Of a stretch of DNA of 46,656 nucleotides, positions 41,765-46,656 are shown piece after piece. Position 1 is the first letter of the stretch. Every line of letters begins with the position of its first letter. The stretch comes from Rubellimicrobium sp. Lineage in GTDB: Bacteria; Pseudomonadota; Alphaproteobacteria; Rhodobacterales; Rhodobacteraceae. The position numbers and the translations under genes were made by a program. The notes under the pieces were generated by a model. It was given only the letters and a program-made list of their open reading frames with translations, had not been told where the DNA came from and did no database searches. The stretch spans positions 1 to 46,656 of the forward strand of contig JACFNP010000026.1 of assembly GCA_019454835.1 (NCBI GenBank), written 5' to 3'.

Positions 41765-42541
41765 GTGTGGCGCGCCGAACGCCATCAGCGCATCCGCGCC
41801 CTTCTGGACACCTTCGACCAGGTCAGCGTCGACCAGCTCGTGACCGAACTGGCCGTCTCGCGCGAGACGGTGCGCCGCGACGTGAAGGAACTCGAGGCGG
41901 CGGGCGCCCTGCGCCGGGTCCACGGCGGCATCGCCTCGATGCAGGATTCGCCCGAGGCGCCCTATCGCAAGCGCGCCCTCATCAACCGCCGCGAGAAGCA
42001 GGAGATCGCCGCCCTGTGCCGCGACCGCATCAGCGCCGGGCAGACCCTGTTCATCGACGCCGGTTCGACCACGCGGCTCTTGGCGCAGGCGCTGGCGGGT
42101 CTCAGCGGGTTGCAGGTGTTCACCAACTCGCTCGACGTGGCGGCGCATCTGGGCACGGCGGCCTCGCGGCGGCGGCAGAACCGGGTGATCCTGCTGGGCG
42201 GCGACTATGCCGACCAGCCGCCCGCCACCATGGGGGCGATGGTGCTGTCGGCCATCTCGCGCATCAGCGCCGATGTGGCGATCTGCTCGCCCTTCGGGCT
42301 GACCGCAGGCGAGGGCGCGACCAGCTACGTCATCGACGAGGCCGAGATTGCCCGCGCCATGTTCGCCCGCGCCACCCGCCGCATCGTGCTGGCCGATCAC
42401 TCGAAGCTGGGCGTGCGCGGGCGGGTGTCCTTTGCGCCGCTCGCCGAAATCGACCTGCTCATCACCGACGCGCGGGCGCGCCGCCTGCCGCATCACGCGG
42501 CGCTGGCCGCCGAGATGGGCCAGCGGCTGATCTGCGGGTGA
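41765..42541 (+). CDS. DeoR/GlpR-family transcription regulator
   Basis: The 258-residue protein has an N-terminal DeoR helix-turn-helix (about 6-60; ERHQRIRALLDTFDQ, then SVDQLVTELAVSRETVRRD) and a C-terminal sugar-phosphate-sensing domain (from about 78; IDAGSTTRLLAQAL, then VVLADHSKLG-type text seen as RRIVLADHSKLGVRGR). DeoR repressors typically sense phosphorylated sugars, which fits a sugar-phosphate importer and phosphatase next door. Start is GTG at 41765, six bases after the upstream stop. Confidence 0.9.
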   Translation: MWRAERHQRIRALLDTFDQVSVDQLVTELAVSRETVRRDVKELEAAGALRRVHGGIASMQDSPEAPYRKRALINRREKQEIAALCRDRISAGQTLFIDAGSTTRLLAQALAGLSGLQVFTNSLDVAAHLGTAASRRRQNRVILLGGDYADQPPATMGAMVLSAISRISADVAICSPFGLTAGEGATSYVIDEAEIARAMFARATRRIVLADHSKLGVRGRVSFAPLAEIDLLITDARARRLPHHAALAAEMGQRLICG

Positions 42542-42543
42542 TC

Positions 42544-42632
42544 CGTCATTGCGAGGCGCAAGCCGAAGCAACCCCGACCGCTCGCGCGCAACATCGGGGT
42601 TGCTTCGTCGGCTGCGCCGCCTCGCAATGACG
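42544..42632. repeat. Palindromic repeat, copy 19
   Basis: A full element starting just 3 bp after the deoR stop, between convergent genes. Confidence 0.92.
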
Positions 42633-42639
42633 GGGGCGC

Positions 42640-42670
42640 CGTCATTGCGCGCGAAGCGAAGCAACCTCGA
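42640..42670. repeat. Half copy of the palindromic repeat
   Basis: Only a left arm (CGTCATTGCGCGCGAAGCGAAGC...) remains, directly after copy 19. The rest decays into unrelated sequence. Confidence 0.75.
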
Positions 42671-42711
42671 ACAATTTCTCGACCCCGCCGGGTCTGCCCG
42701 CCCTGGCTGCG

Positions 42712-45030
42712 CTACGGCGTCACCTCGATGATCGCCCTGCCCAGCACCTGACCCCCGGCAAGGTCCAGATAGCGCACCTCGTAGGTGCCCGGCTCGGTCG
42801 GCATCTCCAGCTTGATCGCGCTGCGGTCGATGGCGCTTTCGGCCACGATCCAGGTGAAATCGGCCTGATCGGCGCGCGCCAGCGTGACGCGCTGGTCGGC
42901 GCTGTCGGCGCCGCCGGTCCAGCTCACCGTGATGGTCTGCCCGACCCGTGCCGTCTCCGGCACCACCAGCCCGGCGCCGTCGTCCATCGGCGCATCCGCA
43001 GCCAGAACCTCGACCGTCTGCCGCGCCATCACGACACCCCCGGCATCGAGCATGTAGCGCAATTCATAGACGCCCGGCGCCTCCGGCGCGGTCAGCTTGT
43101 CCTGCGACCTGTCGCCCACCCGCAAATAGCCCGCATATTCGCCGTCCTCGGCGCCCATGGGCACGACGGTGACATAGTCGCGCGGGTGGACTGCGCCGGT
43201 CCAGGTCACGGTCATCTCGGCCCCGGCCCGCACCTGCTGCGGCCCTGCGATGGTGACATCGCCACCGATGATCTCGATCGGGGTACGGGCAAGCACGCGG
43301 CCTTCGCCGGTCATCTGCAGGCGCACTTCGTAGAGGCCGGGAGTGGTCGGCGCGCGCAGGTCGCCCTGATTGTTGCCTTCGATGCGGGTGTAGTCGCCCG
43401 AGTCGCCGTCCTCAGCCCCCATCGGCACGATGGTGACGTAATCGCGCGGGTTCAGGCCCTCGGCCTGCCAGGTCACGCGGAAGGACGACCCGACGACTGC
43501 CTGCGCCGGGGCGGTGACGGTCACCGGCACATCGACCGCCTCGACCTGTGTGCGGGCCAGCACGCGGCCTTCGCCGGTCATCTGCAGGCGAACCTCGTAG
43601 AGGCCGGGGATGACCGGGGCGCGCAGCGTGCCCTCGGTGCTGTCCTGAATCCGGGTGTAGTCGCCCGATTCGCCATCCTCGGCCCCCATCGGCACGATGG
43701 TAACATAGTCGCGCGGGTTCAGACCCTCTGCCTCCCATGTCACACGGAACGGCGCGCCGACGACAACCTGCGCCGGAGCGCTGACGGTGACCTTTACATC
43801 GACCACTTCGACCGGGGTACGGGCCAGAACGCGACCTGCGCCGGTCATCTGCAGGCGAACCTCATACATACCGGGTTCGACCGGGGCGCGCAGGTCGCCC
43901 TGGCTGTTGCCTTCAAGCCGGGTGTAGTCGCCCGAGTCGCCATCCTCGGCGCCCATCGGCACGATGGTGACGTAATCGCGCGGGTTCAGGCCGTCGGCCT
44001 GCCATGTCACGCGGAAGGGCGCGCCGACCACGACCTGCGCCGGGGCGCTGACAGTGACGGGCACATCGACCGCCTCGACCGGAGTGCGGGCCAGCACGAT
44101 GCCTGCGCCGGTGGTCTGAAGGCGCACCTCGTAGAAACCGGGTTCGACCGGCGCGCGCAGCGTGCCCTCGGTGTTGTCCTGAATCCGGGTGTAGTCGCCC
44201 GACTCGCCGTCCTCGGCGCCCATCGGCACGACGGTGACATAGTCGCGCGGGTTCACATCCTCGGCTTCCCATGTCACGCGGAAGGGCGCGCCGACCACGA
44301 CCTGCGCCGGGGCGCTGACGGTGGCCGATCCGATCTGAGGTTCGGGCGCGGGTTCAGGTTCCGGCTCGGGTGCGGGTTTGGCCTCGGGCGGGGCGGCGGT
44401 GACCACCTCGTGCAGCGCCTGCGTCAGTTCGGCGGCGGTGTCGGCGGTGTGAAAGCTGCCGCCGGTGGCCTCGGCCATGCACTGCATCTGCAGCAGGGCC
44501 TCGGCCTCGCCGGTCACGTCGAAGCCGATCACATGGGCGGTGAAATCGACCCCGGCCTCGGCCAGCGCGCGGGCGGCGGCGCAGGGGTCAGGGTTGCAGG
44601 TCTCGATCCCGTCCGAGACGAGGATCACGGTCGCCGCCTGCTCGGTGTAGCGCAGCGCTTGCGCGGCGGCGATGATCGAATCGGCCATCGGCGTCATGCC
44701 GCGCGGGTTCAGCCCGGCGACGATCCCGGCAATCTGGCTGCCGGTGCCGGGGCCGGGCGGCACCATCAGTTCGATGTCGTCGCACTGGCCGCGTTCGCGG
44801 TGGCCGTAGGCGACAAGACCAAGGTTCTGGTCCGCAGGGAAATCGGCAAGGATGTCCGCGACCACCTCGCGGGCAATGGTGATCTTGTTGACGCCGTCGA
44901 TCTGCCCCCACATCGACCCCGAGGCATCGAGCACGAGAATCGTGCCCGGCCGTTCCTGTGCGGGCAGCGCCGAGGTGGAAAGGGTGAGGGCGGCAATGGC
45001 CGCGAAGGCCGTGCGGACGGTGCGGTTCAT
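42712..45030 (-). CDS. Secreted von Willebrand A protein with six ~89-residue repeats
   Basis: The 772-residue exported protein has a signal peptide (1-24), a VWA domain (about 28-210) with the MIDAS motif DASGSM (35-40) and a Pro/Glu linker (214-235). Then come six repeats of about 89 residues. Repeats 1-4 (about 236-592) are nearly identical and contain RVTWEAEGLNPRDYV, PMGAEDGESGDYTR and APVxPGxYEVRLQxTG; repeats 5 and 6 are diverged. Each looks like an immunoglobulin-like beta module. The VWA part suggests metal-dependent protein binding. The ligand is unknown. AGGGAG precedes the ATG at 45030. Confidence 0.88.
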   Translation of the reverse strand: MNRTVRTAFAAIAALTLSTSALPAQERPGTILVLDASGSMWGQIDGVNKITIAREVVADILADFPADQNLGLVAYGHRERGQCDDIELMVPPGPGTGSQIAGIVAGLNPRGMTPMADSIIAAAQALRYTEQAATVILVSDGIETCNPDPCAAARALAEAGVDFTAHVIGFDVTGEAEALLQMQCMAEATGGSFHTADTAAELTQALHEVVTAAPPEAKPAPEPEPEPAPEPQIGSATVSAPAQVVVGAPFRVTWEAEDVNPRDYVTVVPMGAEDGESGDYTRIQDNTEGTLRAPVEPGFYEVRLQTTGAGIVLARTPVEAVDVPVTVSAPAQVVVGAPFRVTWQADGLNPRDYVTIVPMGAEDGDSGDYTRLEGNSQGDLRAPVEPGMYEVRLQMTGAGRVLARTPVEVVDVKVTVSAPAQVVVGAPFRVTWEAEGLNPRDYVTIVPMGAEDGESGDYTRIQDSTEGTLRAPVIPGLYEVRLQMTGEGRVLARTQVEAVDVPVTVTAPAQAVVGSSFRVTWQAEGLNPRDYVTIVPMGAEDGDSGDYTRIEGNNQGDLRAPTTPGLYEVRLQMTGEGRVLARTPIEIIGGDVTIAGPQQVRAGAEMTVTWTGAVHPRDYVTVVPMGAEDGEYAGYLRVGDRSQDKLTAPEAPGVYELRYMLDAGGVVMARQTVEVLAADAPMDDGAGLVVPETARVGQTITVSWTGGADSADQRVTLARADQADFTWIVAESAIDRSAIKLEMPTEPGTYEVRYLDLAGGQVLGRAIIEVTP
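43258..44325 (-). repeat. Four near-identical 267-bp tandem repeats inside the VWA gene
   Basis: In-frame DNA repeats with period 267 bp code for four 89-residue modules. High DNA identity with alternating variant codons (E/Q, EDV/DGL/EGL) points to recent duplication or gene conversion and to possible repeat-number variation between strains. Confidence 0.85.
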
Positions 45031-45451
45031 GGAGGCTCCCTGTCTGCGGGCGCTGCACATGCGTTTCCCGCACGGCGCGTCCGTTGGCATTGGTAGCGGG
45101 CAAAACCCGGCACCGGGACAGGTTAGCGGCGATCACCGGAAAAATAAACCGCCGGTTATCGGGGACAGGGCAATCGGCGCATTCCGTCATTGCGAGGCGC
45201 AAGCCGAAGCAACCCCGACCGCTCACACACAACATCGAGGTTGCTTCGGCGGCTGCGGCTCCTCGCAATGACGGGATTTGCGGGCGGCGAAGCGGTGTCA
45301 ATCCGCACGGGGCAGCTCGCCCGGCCGCCTTGGTCCACAATGCGGCCCCCGATGGTTTTCCCTGCGGCGGGCGTTACGATGGCCGCATGGCCAGTCTGCC
45401 CGAATGCCCCTGCCCGCGCCCGGCAACGCCGGGCCTGCCTGCCGTCGCGCC
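45031..45451. other. Divergent gap between the VWA gene and dinB
   Basis: The 421-bp gap holds one palindromic repeat (45185-45273) and no supported gene. I looked for an alphaproteobacterial SOS box (GTTC-N7-GTTC) ahead of dinB and did not see one. Confidence 0.5.
45185..45273. repeat. Palindromic repeat, copy 20
   Basis: A full element in a divergent gap. One arm reads CTGCGGCTCCTCGC. Confidence 0.92.
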
Positions 45452-46543
45452 ATGAGCGATCCTGCCACCGGACCGGGCATCCGCAAGATCATCCATGTCG
45501 ACATGGATGCCTTCTATGCCTCGGTCGAGCAGCGCGACGATCCCGCCTTGCGCGGCAGGCCGGTGGCCGTCGGCAGTCCCGCCGCGCGCGGCGTGGTCGC
45601 GGCGGCCAGCTACGAGGCCCGCGCCTTCGGCGTGCGCTCGGCCATGCCCTCGGTCACGGCGCTGCGCCGCTGCCCCGAGCTTGTCTTCGTGCGGCCGCGT
45701 TTCGACACCTATCAGGCGGTCTCGGCGCAGATCCGGGCGATATTCGCCGAATTCACCGACCTGATCGAGCCGTTGTCGCTGGACGAGGCCTACCTGGACG
45801 TGACGCACAACCGGCAGGGCATGACCATCGCCACCGAGGTCGCGCAGGCGATCCGGGCGCGCATCCGCGCCGAGACCGGCCTGACCGCCTCGGCGGGGAT
45901 TTCCTACTGCAAGTTCCTTGCCAAGATGGCGAGCGACATGAACAAGCCTGACGGGCAGGCGGTGATCCGGCCCGCGCAGGGCGCGGATTTCGTCGCGGCG
46001 CTGCCCGTGGCACGGTTCCACGGCATCGGCCCCGCGACGGCGCGCAAGATGGCGGCGCTGGGCATCCACACCGGCGCCGACCTGCGCGCGCAGGACATCG
46101 ACTTCCTGCACGCGCATTTCGGCAAGGCCGGGCAATGGTATCACGATATCTCGCGCGGCATCGACAACCGCCCGGTGCAGCCCGACCGGCCGCGCAAGTC
46201 GATCGGCTGCGAGGACACCTTTGCCGAGGACATCCACGACCTTGCCGCCGCGCGCGCCGAGGTCGGCACGATGGCCGCCCGCGTCTGGCACCAGACGCAG
46301 GCCCGGCAGATGCGCGGCCGCACGGTGACGCTGAAGCTGCGCTACGCCGACTTTCGCACCATCACCCGCAGCCACACGCTGCCGGTGCCCTTCGCCGACG
46401 AGGCCGAACTGACCGGCGCCGCGCTCGACCTGCTGGCCCGGCTGTTCCCGGTGCCGCTTGGGGTCCGGCTGCTGGGCGTGACGCTGTCCAGCCTCGAACC
46501 CGCCGACCGCCCGGCACCCGTGGTACAACTGTCGCTATGGTGA
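45452..46543 (+). CDS. dinB: DNA polymerase IV
   Basis: This 363-residue Y-family polymerase copies across damaged DNA. The catalytic residues appear in HVDMDAFYASVE (Asp17) and SLDEAYLDV (Asp111, Glu112); GISYCKFLAKMASD and GIGPATARKMAALGI (the helix-hairpin-helix) follow. The final residues VVQLSLW form a QLSLW beta-clamp-binding motif. The start MSDPATGPGIRKIIH is chosen by family length; the upstream frame runs into the palindromic repeat. No SOS box was found. Confidence 0.93.
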   Translation: MSDPATGPGIRKIIHVDMDAFYASVEQRDDPALRGRPVAVGSPAARGVVAAASYEARAFGVRSAMPSVTALRRCPELVFVRPRFDTYQAVSAQIRAIFAEFTDLIEPLSLDEAYLDVTHNRQGMTIATEVAQAIRARIRAETGLTASAGISYCKFLAKMASDMNKPDGQAVIRPAQGADFVAALPVARFHGIGPATARKMAALGIHTGADLRAQDIDFLHAHFGKAGQWYHDISRGIDNRPVQPDRPRKSIGCEDTFAEDIHDLAAARAEVGTMAARVWHQTQARQMRGRTVTLKLRYADFRTITRSHTLPVPFADEAELTGAALDLLARLFPVPLGVRLLGVTLSSLEPADRPAPVVQLSLW

Positions 46544-46562
46544 CCCCGGCGTTCGCAAACCC

Positions 46563-46614
46563 CGTCATTGCGAGCGCAGCGAAGCAACCCCGACCGCTCA
46601 TACACAACATCGGG
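46563..46614. repeat. Palindromic repeat cut off at the right edge
   Basis: The left arm and loop are present (CGTCATTGCGAGCGCAGCG...ACAACATCGGG), but instead of the expected right arm GTTGCTTCG the sequence changes to unrelated DNA from 46615. This suggests a junction with an inserted element continuing past the window. Confidence 0.7.
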
Positions 46615-46656
46615 CAAGTGTGTTGTTCATCCGGCTGTTCGATAGGCTTCTCCCTC

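Noticed and set aside
45274-45451. SOS box ahead of dinB
   Set aside because: No GTTC-N7-GTTC or GAAC-N7-GAAC was found in the gap.
1-46656. tRNA genes
   Set aside because: I looked for T-loop and cloverleaf signatures and saw none that could be supported by eye.

Overview
The window is high-GC chromosomal DNA from an alphaproteobacterium, most likely a Rhodobacterales member (inference). Supporting evidence: a single-enzyme 5-aminolevulinate synthase with its lysine at position 248, an alphaproteobacterial boxA (TGCTCTTTGACAA) in a stable-RNA leader at the left edge, Flp pilins with the GAVTVDW-type processing site, and strong third-position G/C bias in nearly all genes. The left 300 bases read leftward as an rRNA operon promoter and leader; the 16S gene would lie just outside.

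Layout. Positions 409-7391: cardiolipin synthase, a CorC/HlyC-type membrane protein, ExoD, and a molybdate locus (short ModE-like regulator, then overlapping modABC). Positions 7450-12340, minus strand: an EEP-family protein, a membrane protein, leuD, a DUF308/HdeD-like membrane protein and leuC. Positions 12751-18393: a PP1-like phosphatase diverging from a tightly overlapped set of nucleotidyltransferase, ABC exporter and asparagine-synthase-like enzyme. It ends in a 67-residue peptide gene whose N-terminus matches the lasso-peptide leader pattern. Positions 18619-26312: amidase, DsbA-like protein, an AT-rich inserted gene behind a duplicated ispG tail, ispG, a RodZ-like protein and hemA.

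Positions 26676-33702: M20 peptidase, topA, both subunits of a 3-oxoacid CoA-transferase and a ParD/ParE-type toxin-antitoxin pair. Positions 33706-36768: a lytic transglycosylase and a small Flp-Flp-CpaB group. Positions 36988-42541: an iron/sugar-phosphate-type ABC transporter diverging from an inositol-monophosphatase-family enzyme and a DeoR regulator. Positions 42712-46543: a secreted von Willebrand A protein with six repeats, and dinB.

Twenty full and three half copies of an ~88-bp imperfect palindrome (outer arms CGTCATTGCGAG / CTCGCAATGACG) occupy intergenic gaps, never coding sequence. They are absent from 4723-18504. One copy is cut off near the right edge, as if at a mobile-element junction.

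The two most novel items are the lasso-like RiPP locus, which has no visible RRE/protease (B1/B2) gene, and the 1.24-kb insertion that duplicates the 3' end of ispG and carries an unrecognised two-TM protein.
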